From the NCBI GenBank assembly GCA_016650185.1, contig JAENWE010000396.1:1-17446 (forward strand): 17,446 bases of DNA, in the 5' to 3' direction. The translations under genes were made by a program, and so were the position numbers. Under the pieces are notes generated by a model. It was given only the letters and a program-made list of their open reading frames with translations, ran no database searches and was not told the DNA's origin. This document shows positions 1-7,652 of the stretch, piece by piece. This DNA comes from Vicinamibacteria bacterium (lineage in GTDB: Bacteria > Acidobacteriota > Vicinamibacteria > Fen-336 > JAGNNV01). Within the stretch, counting starts at the first letter, position 1. Each line of letters opens with the position of its first letter.

Positions 1-240
1 GAACCACAGGCTGATGCCGCGGCGAGGGACGGCCGCGGCCAGGAGGGCGGCTCCGAGAGCCAGAAAGGGCAAGTAGGTCGTGAACGCCGCGGTGAAGAAG
101 TTCCAGGAGGCGCTCGACGGACGGGGATAGGCTGCAACCGTCTCCGTCGCGGCCAGGATCAAACAGGCGACTACGGCGGCCACCATGCTTCTGGCCATGG
201 TGCCGGGAGGCTGGCTTGGCGCCGACGCCCTGATCAGCAT
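1..240 (-). CDS. Membrane protein, N-terminal fragment (runs off left edge)
   Basis: An 80-codon open frame starts with ATG at 240-238 and is still open at base 1, so only the N-terminus is present. It has a short Arg/Pro-containing leader, then a hydrophobic segment at about residues 18-37 (MVAAVVACLILAA), a polar loop, and a second hydrophobic segment at about 49-72 (FFTAAFTTYLPFLALGAALL). That layout suits a multi-spanning inner-membrane protein. Membrane-anchored sulfatases or lipid/glycan transferases can begin this way, but no catalytic motif is visible here, so no function is assigned. It starts 37 bases after the stop of the upstream radical SAM gene on the same strand and is probably the next gene of that operon. 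The Shine-Dalgarno match before the ATG is weak, so the exact start is uncertain; an internal ATG at residue 15 is an alternative. Confidence 0.6.
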   Translation of the reverse strand, partial: MLIRASAPSQPPGTMARSMVAAVVACLILAATETVAAYPRPSSASWNFFTAAFTTYLPFLALGAALLAAAVPRRGISLWF

Positions 241-277
241 CTCGAGTCGCTGAAGCGGCCGCCTTGCCCCCGCGCCT

Positions 278-1765
278 TCAATTGATGACGATGGGCTCCC
301 GCCTGCCGAACCATCCCCTCAGTTCCTTCCACGCCCGCAAGGCCCACACCTCGATCGGAAACGCTACCGCCAGGTGACGAAGCCGAAACCGGGCTATTCG
401 TTGTAGCCCACGTCGCACCCAATCCTTGAAGCCATCCGGGCGATGAACCACCATCTTCCGAGCCGAGTAGCCGATGCGAATGTAGTCCCGAATCCGCTGC
501 ACTCGGGCGTGCGCCCGGTCCTGGAGCCACGGAAGTTTCTGAATCTTCGGATGAAAACTCGCCCACTCCTCGAGGGAGGTCGGCTCCTGAACTCCGAGCC
601 GCAAGGCCTCGGGGAAGATTGGCGAGCCAGGATAGGGCGAGAAAATGTTGGTGAAGAAGGCAGCCTCGGGATTTCGCCGGCCGATGCTGTCGACCATGGC
701 GATGGTGTCCCTGAGATCCTCGGCCTCTTCGCCGGGAAGGCCAAAGATGAGGTTGAAGGAAGCCTCGACACCCGCGGCATAGCAACGCTCGGCCGTCCGA
801 TACGCGGTCTCCAGGTCCAGTCGTTTGTTCACGGTCCGAAGAACTTTTTTCGAGCCCGACTCGATACCGAAGAAGATCCGTTTGAGCCCGCTGCGCCGCA
901 GGAGGCGGAGTTCCTCGTCGGTGAGCCGATCCACCTGGTCCGTTCGGGTCTGGATGAAGTAGCCGAAGTTGGCTCCTTTGAGCAGGAGCTTCTCGGCGAT
1001 CTCGACCGCACGATCCCGACGGACCAGATAGTTGTCATCGATGATGTCGACAACGTCCAGGGCATATCTGGCCGCGAGTTCGGTCATCTCGTCCACGGTT
1101 CGGTCGGCCTCAAGGGGCTTCCAGTTTCGACCGTAGACCGATGCGTTCGAACAGTAGGAGCAATCCCACGGACAACCGTGCGACGAGCAATACAGGATCC
1201 ACCGAAATCCGTGGCACTTGTTCGCATACCGCTCGAAGTCCACGATTTCGAAGGGCCGTCGCGGAAGTGAGTTAATGTCGGTGTATCCGCGGGGCCCGTT
1301 ATCTACCTGCTCGTTGCGGCGCTTGAAAAGGGAACCCGTTACTCCGGAAAGATCCCGCTCGCCCACGTTCCATCGATCAACGATCTCGGCCAGTGTGATT
1401 TCGCCCTGGCCCTTGACCACCGCGTCGAACAGAGGCGAGCGCAGCGTCTGTTCCGGAAGGATGGAAGGATGCCAGCCCCCGGCCACGATGGGAAGATCCG
1501 GGCGCGCGCCACGAACCGCCGCCGCCACGGAAACGCCCTGGGTGATCATGGGCCCCGTCACCATGCTGACGCCGAGAGCACACGCTCCATTGAGCGCCTG
1601 AAGAACCGCCTTCTCAGGATCGTCTTCGATCGCGGAGTCGACGATCCGGACTTCGTGGCCATTCGCCACGAGCGGCGCGGCCAGATGAATCAACGCCAGC
1701 GGCGGGGCCGCCTCATCCGAGTAGTAGGAGGGGAAGAAGAGAACAACCGGCTTCCGTACCGTCAT
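278..1765 (-). CDS. Cobalamin-binding radical SAM protein (pair A, copy 1)
   Basis: This is a 495-residue protein. The N-terminal Rossmann-like region (about 5-130) matches the B12-binding domain of class B radical SAM enzymes, with the pocket motif GGWHPSILPEQ at 96-106 and GQGE at 119-122. The radical SAM core follows, with the 4Fe-4S ligands C198, C202 and C205 in GCPWDCSYC and a later GIESGS motif. About 100 Arg/Trp-rich residues close the protein and might contact membrane. Family members perform B12-dependent methyl transfer or other radical chemistry on unactivated carbons; the substrate here is unknown. It closely resembles the adjacent upstream gene at 1811-3256 (same GGWHPS.LPEQ, same YCSS.GCP.#C pattern), so the two look like a tandem duplication. 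It follows that gene by 45 bases. The start is the ATG at 1765; no strong ribosome binding site is visible. Confidence 0.9.
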   Translation of the reverse strand: MTVRKPVVLFFPSYYSDEAAPPLALIHLAAPLVANGHEVRIVDSAIEDDPEKAVLQALNGACALGVSMVTGPMITQGVSVAAAVRGARPDLPIVAGGWHPSILPEQTLRSPLFDAVVKGQGEITLAEIVDRWNVGERDLSGVTGSLFKRRNEQVDNGPRGYTDINSLPRRPFEIVDFERYANKCHGFRWILYCSSHGCPWDCSYCSNASVYGRNWKPLEADRTVDEMTELAARYALDVVDIIDDNYLVRRDRAVEIAEKLLLKGANFGYFIQTRTDQVDRLTDEELRLLRRSGLKRIFFGIESGSKKVLRTVNKRLDLETAYRTAERCYAAGVEASFNLIFGLPGEEAEDLRDTIAMVDSIGRRNPEAAFFTNIFSPYPGSPIFPEALRLGVQEPTSLEEWASFHPKIQKLPWLQDRAHARVQRIRDYIRIGYSARKMVVHRPDGFKDWVRRGLQRIARFRLRHLAVAFPIEVWALRAWKELRGWFGRREPIVIN

Positions 1766-1810
1766 AGACCGCGACGCCCCGACCCCTGGTCCATCATGGT
1801 CATCGCTCCC

Positions 1811-3256
1811 TCAGTTCTCCGCGATCATCGGCTGCTGTCGAGGGCGGATTCCGGTGCGCACACGCTTCGAGAGATCCACGAGCCGGCGCTCGAAATCGAA
1901 GCGATAGAAATCGAACCGGACGCGCAATCTGGCGAGTTGCCGCGCCACCCGTTTCCCCAGTCCGCGTTCCACGGGCTCGAACGCATGGCGCAGGTAGAAG
2001 TTGTAGCGCGGGACGAATTTGCGGACCGGTTCGGAGATCCAGGGGCCAATCGAGTGGTCAAGGTCCACATGCTCCCAGTCCTCGAGGCGTTGCGGGGGCT
2101 CGAAGCCCAGCGCGGGCATGCGCTCCGACAGCTCAGTCCCGGGGTAGGGCGCGTAGAAATAGATAGGGGTCTCGAAGGCTCCATTGATCTTCCGGAGGGT
2201 CTTGACCGTCCGATAGGTATCCGCCAGAGATGAGGCCGGCTCTTTCGGAAAGCCGGCGATGAACGAGAAGCGCGCGCCAATGCCGGCGCGGTTCAGCTTC
2301 TCGGCGCTCTCGATCACTTCCTCGACCAACGTCCCCTTCCTGATGTCCTCGAGAACCTTGGCGGATCCGCTCTCGGCACCTACGTTGACCTTGTAGCAGC
2401 CGCTCTGCCGCATGAGCGCCAACTGCTCGGCGGACATGCGGCGCAACAGGTCGGCCCGGCCGGTGCCGAACCATTGAATATCAACCCTGGCATCGATCAG
2501 ACCCCGCGCTATGGCCTCCGCACGCCTGATGTCGGTAAAGAAGTTGTCGTCGTTGAAGAAGACCTGGTCAAGTCGAAATCTCTTCTTGTGTTCCGCGATC
2601 TCGGCCACCACTCGATCGGCGCCCAGACCGCTCCAGCGTTGTTTGTAGACCATCGGATCGGCGCAGAATGCGCACTCGAAGGGGCATCCTTGCGAAGAGC
2701 AATAGTCGAGCCGTCTCCCTCCTCGGAAAGCGAAGTACTTCTCCAAGTCGATGAGGCCGAACTCCACGCGCGGAAAGGAATTCACGTTTTGGAAAGCGCG
2801 CGGCGGGTTCTTGATCGTGACTCCGTCGCGCTTGAACGAAATTCCTGTCACACCACCGAGATCTCGACCTTCCGCGAGACAGAGCACGATCTCGCGGAAG
2901 ACCTCTTCCCCTTGTGCGCTGACGCAGACATCCACCCCGGGCGACGCCAGGCACTGCTCGGGAAGAAGCGAGGGATGCCATCCGCCCCAGATGACGGGAA
3001 GATTGGGATAGCGACGCTTCACCGCCCGGCTCGCGCGCAGGGCGTCGAGAATCGGCTTCCCGGTTAGAACCGTCACGCCCAGACACACCGCCCCATCCGC
3101 CAGTTCGGCAAGGGTCGACTCAGGGGCCAGTTCAATGCGGCCGTCGACGATCTGGACGTCGAATTCGGGAAGCATCGAGCCGATGTGCAGTAGGGCGAGC
3201 GGCAGGATGTGGCTCTCCCCTCGCGGGTTGTAGAGCAGAACCCTCCGCCGGCTCAT
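1811..3256 (-). CDS. Cobalamin-binding radical SAM protein (pair A, copy 2)
   Basis: This is a 481-residue protein. The B12-binding domain (about 4-130) carries GGWHPSLLPEQ at 91-101 and AQGEE at 114-118. The radical SAM core has the cluster cysteines C191, C195 and C198 in GCPFECAFC, an FFNDDNFF strand typical of these cores, and GAESGS further on. A basic, aromatic tail of about 100 residues ends it. The longer open frame extends 35 codons upstream, but the ATG at 3256 is preferred: it overlaps the stop of the upstream gene as ATGA, has GGGGAG four bases upstream, and places RRRVLLYNPRG where family members begin. The reaction is unknown; the fold fits B12-dependent radical methylation or ring/chain modification. 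It is paralogous to 278-1765 and translationally coupled to the SPASM-like radical SAM gene. Confidence 0.9.
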   Translation of the reverse strand: MSRRRVLLYNPRGESHILPLALLHIGSMLPEFDVQIVDGRIELAPESTLAELADGAVCLGVTVLTGKPILDALRASRAVKRRYPNLPVIWGGWHPSLLPEQCLASPGVDVCVSAQGEEVFREIVLCLAEGRDLGGVTGISFKRDGVTIKNPPRAFQNVNSFPRVEFGLIDLEKYFAFRGGRRLDYCSSQGCPFECAFCADPMVYKQRWSGLGADRVVAEIAEHKKRFRLDQVFFNDDNFFTDIRRAEAIARGLIDARVDIQWFGTGRADLLRRMSAEQLALMRQSGCYKVNVGAESGSAKVLEDIRKGTLVEEVIESAEKLNRAGIGARFSFIAGFPKEPASSLADTYRTVKTLRKINGAFETPIYFYAPYPGTELSERMPALGFEPPQRLEDWEHVDLDHSIGPWISEPVRKFVPRYNFYLRHAFEPVERGLGKRVARQLARLRVRFDFYRFDFERRLVDLSKRVRTGIRPRQQPMIAEN

Positions 3257-4278
3257 GCCGCTCCCCTGAGCCGGGCGAAGAACTTCGGCGTCGCGCGCCT
3301 CAAGGCCTCGCCGACCCAACTCGATACCAACCCCTCGGACTGGTACTTCGGGCAGGCGCACGCGGCGCAGGTGGGATTCTCGGGGCCAAGCGCCCGAAGC
3401 GCCTGCGCGTACGCCTCAGACCGCCGTATTTCGCCGATGGACACCGAGGACTCGGCAGCGACCTTCGGCTGAAAAAAACACGGTCGGACGGCGCCATCAG
3501 CCTCGACTACCGAAGACCACTCGGGCGCGTTGCAGGCGGGCGCCTCCTGGCGAGCGGTGCCACTCACGAGCCCGTCGGCGAGACTCGTCAGTTTCCGCAA
3601 GTCCTCAACCACATAGTTTCCGAGGTCCCCGGCCGTATCGAGGCGGATCACGGCACCCCTCATCGCGGCGATGGCCGGCCCATCTGGCCGAAGGTTTTCC
3701 CGACGGGCCGGGTCTCCACCAAACGCCTGGCTGGTCACGTCGACGGGAAGAAACGAAATCGCGTCAAGCCCCAGAGACCTGGCCGCGCCGACCGTCTCTT
3801 CGATCTGCGAAACATTCGCCGCAGAGAGCACCGACCTCCCCACCAGGCGCGGGCGGAGCGGCAATGCCTCAACCGCAGCCAGCGAAGCCGCGAGGCGCGC
3901 GAACATCCCGAGTCCGCGGACGCTGTCGTGAATCCCCTCCGGTCCTTCGAGGCTCACATACACTTCATCGACCACGCCGCCGATCCAGGCAGTGGCGCGG
4001 GCGAGGCCCAGTCCGTTCGTGGCGATCTGTACTGATAGACCAAGGTCATGCGCCGTGCGCGACAGGGTTTCGAGATGATCGCAGAGGAGCGGTTCGCCAC
4101 CCGTGAACAGAACCGCGCGCGCACCCAGAGAATGCGCTTCCTGGATGATCGCAAGGCGCGCACCCACCCCGAGCTCGGGGCCGCCGGCCTTTGGCTTCCA
4201 GATCGAACAGTGCCCGCACGCCTGATCACAGCGCGAAGAGGCGTGCAGTATGAGGACCCTGAGCTCCCGCGGCCTCAT
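3253..4278 (-). CDS. Radical SAM protein with SPASM-like C-terminal Cys cluster
   Basis: This is a 341-residue protein. The radical SAM motif lies very early (C17, C21, C24 in CDQACGHC), followed by the SAM-binding GGEP at 60-63 and the TNG motif at 87-89. The C-terminal third holds C249, C267, C304, C307 and C309 (CNAPEW, RPCFFQP, CAACACP), which resembles the SPASM/twitch auxiliary-cluster region of peptide- and sugar-modifying enzymes. There is no B12-binding domain, unlike its four radical SAM neighbours. The open frame continues 41 codons upstream to a TTG inside the methyltransferase gene. The ATG at 4278 is chosen because a strong GAGGAGGG lies three bases before it and the sequence then begins directly with the core. 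The substrate is unknown: SPASM proteins often act on ribosomal peptides, but no precursor gene is seen here, so a small-molecule or sugar substrate is equally possible. Confidence 0.87.
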   Translation of the reverse strand: MRPRELRVLILHASSRCDQACGHCSIWKPKAGGPELGVGARLAIIQEAHSLGARAVLFTGGEPLLCDHLETLSRTAHDLGLSVQIATNGLGLARATAWIGGVVDEVYVSLEGPEGIHDSVRGLGMFARLAASLAAVEALPLRPRLVGRSVLSAANVSQIEETVGAARSLGLDAISFLPVDVTSQAFGGDPARRENLRPDGPAIAAMRGAVIRLDTAGDLGNYVVEDLRKLTSLADGLVSGTARQEAPACNAPEWSSVVEADGAVRPCFFQPKVAAESSVSIGEIRRSEAYAQALRALGPENPTCAACACPKYQSEGLVSSWVGEALRRATPKFFARLRGAA

Positions 4279-4280
4279 AG

Positions 4281-4288
4281 CCCTCCTC
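4281..4288 (-). promoter_or_regulatory. Ribosome binding site deciding the start of the SPASM-like gene
   Basis: The minus strand reads GAGGAGGG here, with GGAGG at 4282-4286, just upstream of the ATG at 4278-4276. It supports the short form of the radical SAM protein over the TTG-initiated extension from 4401. Confidence 0.7.
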
Positions 4289-4375
4289 GTTCCGCTGATC
4301 CGCGATGGCCAGGCTCGCGGGTGTGATCGAATCGACCAGGAAGATCCACCGCCCTCGCCGCCGAGGTTGAGAAAA

Positions 4376-5323
4376 TCAGGCTGACCGCCGGCGGGCCGCA
4401 ATCATGGGAAAACGCGCCGTTCTCCGGCCGTGACGGAAGATCTCGATCACATCCCTGCCCATCTCCCGGAGTCGGCTCGGCCACCCCACCAGTCGCACAT
4501 CGAACCCGCTGCGTCCGAGAAGACGGGTCAACTCCGTCAAGGTGAAGTATCCGGCCGCCGCATCGCGGCAAGGGGCGTAGCCATAGCGACCCAGAAACTC
4601 CCGCCTCTTTTTCTTCACCATCGATTCCCCATCGGCAGACCGGCGGTAGATCGGAGAATCAAGAATGATGAGAAAGCCCGACGGCTTCAGGATCCGACGA
4701 GCCTCGGCGACTACATTCTGGGGACAGCGCGCGTAGTGAAGCGCGCCATTGAGGAGTACCACATCCGCGCAGGCTGCGGAAAGAGGCAGAAACTCCATAT
4801 CCGCCTCGATCCGTTCGATCCCAAGCTCGCGACCAGGATCCTCGCCGAGCGCGGTCAAGCCATCATGGGGATCAAGGTTGATGTCGAGGGCCGCCACGCG
4901 ATGACCGCGCTCGGCCAGGCGTTGGGCAGCCCAGCCGCACCCGGCGCCGACGTCGACGATGGACTGCGACTTGGGCCTCTCCCGCGCCAGCCAGTCCATG
5001 AAGCGGCCGAAGTGCCGAGCGCGTTGTTTCCAGATCCTGGCCTGCGCATGGCCGCGGGGAACGCGGGGGAGTTCAGCCGAGTGCTGGAAACCCTCATCGG
5101 CGCGAACCCGGCAATAGAAAGCGGTGGCCGCGGCGAGTTGCGCCTGCCTCTCATGACCCAGGAGTCGATGGACTCCAGAGAGGGTCGCAAAAAACGCCTG
5201 GTCGCGGCCGCACACAAGCCCTCCCCGAGACTCGCTCAAGGGCCCCGTGCATTCGGGACAGCATAACGAGGCCACCCAGTGGCTCTGAGTCTGGAGCGGT
5301 TGGAGTTGGGTCTCTAAATCCAT
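4376..5323 (-). CDS. Class I SAM-dependent methyltransferase with N-terminal zinc ribbon
   Basis: This is a 315-residue protein. The N-terminus has a Trm112-like ribbon (C22-P-E-C25, with C38 the next candidate ligand). A typical class I methyltransferase core follows: motif I VDVGAGCGW at 123-131, the acidic end of strand 2 in ALDIN at 145-149, EADMEFLPL at 173-181, and a motif IV-like region VVLLNGALHY at 188-197. The insert after ILDSPIYRR (220-228) and the C-terminal FTLTELTRLLGRSGF region fit small-molecule or lipid methyltransferases of the UbiE/Methyltransf_11 type. The substrate is unknown; the setting suggests the cluster's own product. The ATG overlaps the end of the upstream nucleotidyltransferase-like gene by 10 bases and is preceded by GGAGG seven bases away, so the start is well supported. 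A 97-base gap separates it from the next gene. Confidence 0.88.
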   Translation of the reverse strand: MDLETQLQPLQTQSHWVASLCCPECTGPLSESRGGLVCGRDQAFFATLSGVHRLLGHERQAQLAAATAFYCRVRADEGFQHSAELPRVPRGHAQARIWKQRARHFGRFMDWLARERPKSQSIVDVGAGCGWAAQRLAERGHRVAALDINLDPHDGLTALGEDPGRELGIERIEADMEFLPLSAACADVVLLNGALHYARCPQNVVAEARRILKPSGFLIILDSPIYRRSADGESMVKKKRREFLGRYGYAPCRDAAAGYFTLTELTRLLGRSGFDVRLVGWPSRLREMGRDVIEIFRHGRRTARFPMIAARRRSA

Positions 5324-6219
5324 GCCGGCGCCTCCAATCCGATGTTCTGCAAAGCCTCTTGGAACAGCCCTCGTAGGCGAGGCCGGTGATCCGTGGCGTG
5401 GAGGCGGATGACGTGGTTTGAAAGTTCTACGCCCGTTCCCGGGGGCAGTCTCTTTCGGAGATAGGGTTGTTGAATCATCTTGGCCGTGGCTTCAAGAAGG
5501 CGTCCTCCCGAAACGGTCGACGTTTGGTTTCCTGGATTCTGCCTGTTAGGCCTTGACTGAAGGAAATTGGGAAATATCGGATCGATCCAGAGGTTCTCGC
5601 GAAGAAGATCACCGAAGACATGAGCACCCTTGAAAGGCCGCAGGCTGATGAGCTCCAGACCACTGTAGAAATCGCGCCAGGGCAGCGCCAGGGCAGTCGC
5701 ATCGACCAGGTAGTTCATGCAGAGGATTCGTCTCCATCCGCGGATCTTCGCGACCAGCATCACCCGCAACAGAGTCCGCCAAAGCGCCCCCGGCTCGGTG
5801 ATCGCAAAGATGTCGATATCTCCGTCGACGGCGGCGCCGTGGGCGCAGCCCCCCGAAAGAGCGGCCAGCCGGACTCCCGGGAGGCTTTTCACATAGTTCA
5901 AGATGTCCAGATGACGATCCAGAAGGTCCTGGGTCGCCCGCTTCCGCCTCCCGAACACGGCAAACGCGTCCGCGCTGGCAGAGCCGTGAAGCCAGATTTC
6001 GCCGTCCCTCTCGACCAGAAGCCCGCGAGAAATCAGCGAAGCCATGGCCGCCCACACCTCTTCTTGAGTGACGCGCACGCCTACGGTCTGCTCCCACAAC
6101 CTCGATGATTGAATCGGCGCTCCAAAGATGGACGCATAGACGACTGGCCACAGAATGCCCTTCTCGACCGCGTCGAGGTCGGAGATTCGTGCTTCGCTGG
6201 TCTGGGGCCCAGGTTTCAT
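5314..6219 (-). CDS. Winged-helix plus nucleotidyltransferase-like protein
   Basis: This is a 301-residue protein. Residues of about 15-80 look like a small winged-helix domain (VEKGILWPVVYASIFGAP, then EEVWAAMASLISRGLLVERDG). Residues of about 115-180 carry the Pol-beta-type nucleotidyltransferase signature: LSGGCAHG at 121-128, then DGDIDIF with D134 and D136 as likely metal ligands, and a later acid in YLVDAT (D173). The segment FYSGLELISLRPF through ENLWIDPIFPNF recalls uncharacterised nucleotidyltransferase-domain proteins in glycan or secondary-metabolite clusters. It might activate a substrate with a nucleotide or act as a regulator; this is inference. The open frame begins 72 codons earlier, but the ATG at 6219 is chosen for its 4-base ATGA overlap with the flippase stop and a GAGGCGAG upstream. 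Confidence 0.75.
   Translation of the reverse strand: MKPGPQTSEARISDLDAVEKGILWPVVYASIFGAPIQSSRLWEQTVGVRVTQEEVWAAMASLISRGLLVERDGEIWLHGSASADAFAVFGRRKRATQDLLDRHLDILNYVKSLPGVRLAALSGGCAHGAAVDGDIDIFAITEPGALWRTLLRVMLVAKIRGWRRILCMNYLVDATALALPWRDFYSGLELISLRPFKGAHVFGDLLRENLWIDPIFPNFLQSRPNRQNPGNQTSTVSGGRLLEATAKMIQQPYLRKRLPPGTGVELSNHVIRLHATDHRPRLRGLFQEALQNIGLEAPAWI
5331..5335 (-). promoter_or_regulatory. Ribosome binding site of the methyltransferase gene
   Basis: GGAGG on the minus strand, seven bases before the ATG at 5323-5321 and inside the coding end of the preceding gene. It fixes the methyltransferase start despite the 10-base overlap. Confidence 0.65.
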
Positions 6220-7652
6220 GCGAGGCCGCTCGCCTCGGTTCCCCGTTGCAGAATCACGCCCGCGACCAGGACGAACAATAGCGCCCCGGTCAGGATCGCG
6301 ACCGGCAGGGAGAAGGACCAGATCGAGAGGATCAGGGCCATCGGCAGGCACGCCACGACCGCCCAGCCCACAGGCCGAAAAACTTGAAGCTCGGCATGCG
6401 ATCGCGCTCTCCGAACCAACATCACGAAGAGGCACAACTCAGCCGTGGTGAACGAAAAGGCCGCGCCGATGAGACCAACCCACGGGATCACCAGCGAGCC
6501 CAGAACGCACGCCACTCCAACCCTCACTCCCGTGAGTCGCGGAATAATCGCAGTGTCCCCGGCCGCGATGAGGATGTGAAAGACCGCGGCGTTAGCGAAG
6601 CACAGGAAAAGCGCCAAGGAGAGCATGCGGAGAACGGTCGCCCCGTCCACGAATCCAGGCCCAAGGACACCTAGGACCGCGGGCGCGCATAGAGCCAGGC
6701 CCACCGCGGAGGGCACGCCCATCCACACCACCAGCCCAAACGTGCGCTGGGCCGCCCCGCGCGATCCCCTCACCACATCGCGCGCCACCGCGGGAAGAGC
6801 GCCTGCAGCGATGGCGCTCGGCAGGGTCAGGAGCGATTCCACGATCCGAAGCGCGCCGCCGAAGAGACCGACCGCGTGCTCGCCCTGCGTCAATTGAATC
6901 AGAAGGACCTCGACCCGAGTGGAGAGGATCGAGAGATAGCCGTTCGCTCCCATGGGCGCGGCCTGGCGCAGGATGGCCCGTACTGCGGCTCCGGGCGGAC
7001 CCTCGCTGATCACCCGCGCATGCAGCAGCCAGCCTCCAAGGAGGACGGCGGGACCGATGGCGAGCGCGTAGCCGATCGACGCGCCAAGGACGGTGAGGCC
7101 AAACGGTGCGGCAACGACCAGGCCCACCAGAGTGAAACGAAAAGTAAAAAGGAGCAACGCCTCGTCCACTCGTCTCCCGACGGCTCGCAGCGCTGTGCCC
7201 GTCACCTCGATCCAGCTGGCACCCAAAAAGTGGATGGTACACAGACCGAGGAGCAGGGGCGCCACCCCCGAGACTCGTGCCGAGAGAGGAATAAGGATGA
7301 GGCTCATGAGCAATGTGAAGCCGCTCATCGCCGCCTTCATGCGAAAGATCGTCCCAAGGTTGCGCGGACTCCTGACCACGAGCGGCACCACGATGGCGTT
7401 TAGACCCAGATCGCAAAGCTCCGCGATCATCAACCCGATCGACAGCGCCACCACGAACTGTCCGAACGCGGCGACCCCGAGCGTTCGGGTCAGCCACAAT
7501 GTGGCCACGATGGAGGAAAGTCGAACCACGATCTCGGCGGCAAGACGGACGGCGCTTCCGCGGGACGCGTCGCCGGCCGAGGTGGAGGGGAGGCGGTGGA
7601 AGTCGGTCGCCGCCAGGATGGTAGAGGGCGCGACCGCTTCGTCGGTGATCAC
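6216..7652 (-). CDS. Wzx/MATE-like polysaccharide or lipid flippase
   Basis: This is a 478-residue, very hydrophobic protein with roughly 12 to 14 membrane segments. The opening after a polar N-terminus, RLAAEIVVRLSSIVATLWLTRTLGVAAFGQFVVALS at about 36-71, is the classic start of Wzx-type O-antigen or teichoic-acid translocases of the MOP superfamily (shown here only as position and family likeness). Later VEVLLIQLTQGEHAVGLFGG and a two-lobed repeat of membrane helices fit the same family. It would flip a lipid-linked intermediate across the inner membrane. The start codon is GTG (7652-7650), overlapping the stop of the upstream radical SAM gene as GTGA, with GGGAGAGAG upstream. It is the only transporter seen in the cluster and the best clue that the cluster's product is exported or placed on the cell surface. 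Confidence 0.87.
   Translation of the reverse strand: MITDEAVAPSTILAATDFHRLPSTSAGDASRGSAVRLAAEIVVRLSSIVATLWLTRTLGVAAFGQFVVALSIGLMIAELCDLGLNAIVVPLVVRSPRNLGTIFRMKAAMSGFTLLMSLILIPLSARVSGVAPLLLGLCTIHFLGASWIEVTGTALRAVGRRVDEALLLFTFRFTLVGLVVAAPFGLTVLGASIGYALAIGPAVLLGGWLLHARVISEGPPGAAVRAILRQAAPMGANGYLSILSTRVEVLLIQLTQGEHAVGLFGGALRIVESLLTLPSAIAAGALPAVARDVVRGSRGAAQRTFGLVVWMGVPSAVGLALCAPAVLGVLGPGFVDGATVLRMLSLALFLCFANAAVFHILIAAGDTAIIPRLTGVRVGVACVLGSLVIPWVGLIGAAFSFTTAELCLFVMLVRRARSHAELQVFRPVGWAVVACLPMALILSIWSFSLPVAILTGALLFVLVAGVILQRGTEASGLA

Noticed and set aside
443..1270. Plus-strand frames opposite the radical SAM genes (443-1270, 1469-2233, 2474-3067)
   Set aside because: They mirror well-supported radical SAM genes in composition, have no family features, and would conflict with genes carrying complete motifs.
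4430..5266. Plus-strand 278-codon frame opposite the methyltransferase
   Set aside because: The methyltransferase on the other strand has motif I, a zinc ribbon and a strong ribosome binding site. The opposite frame has none.
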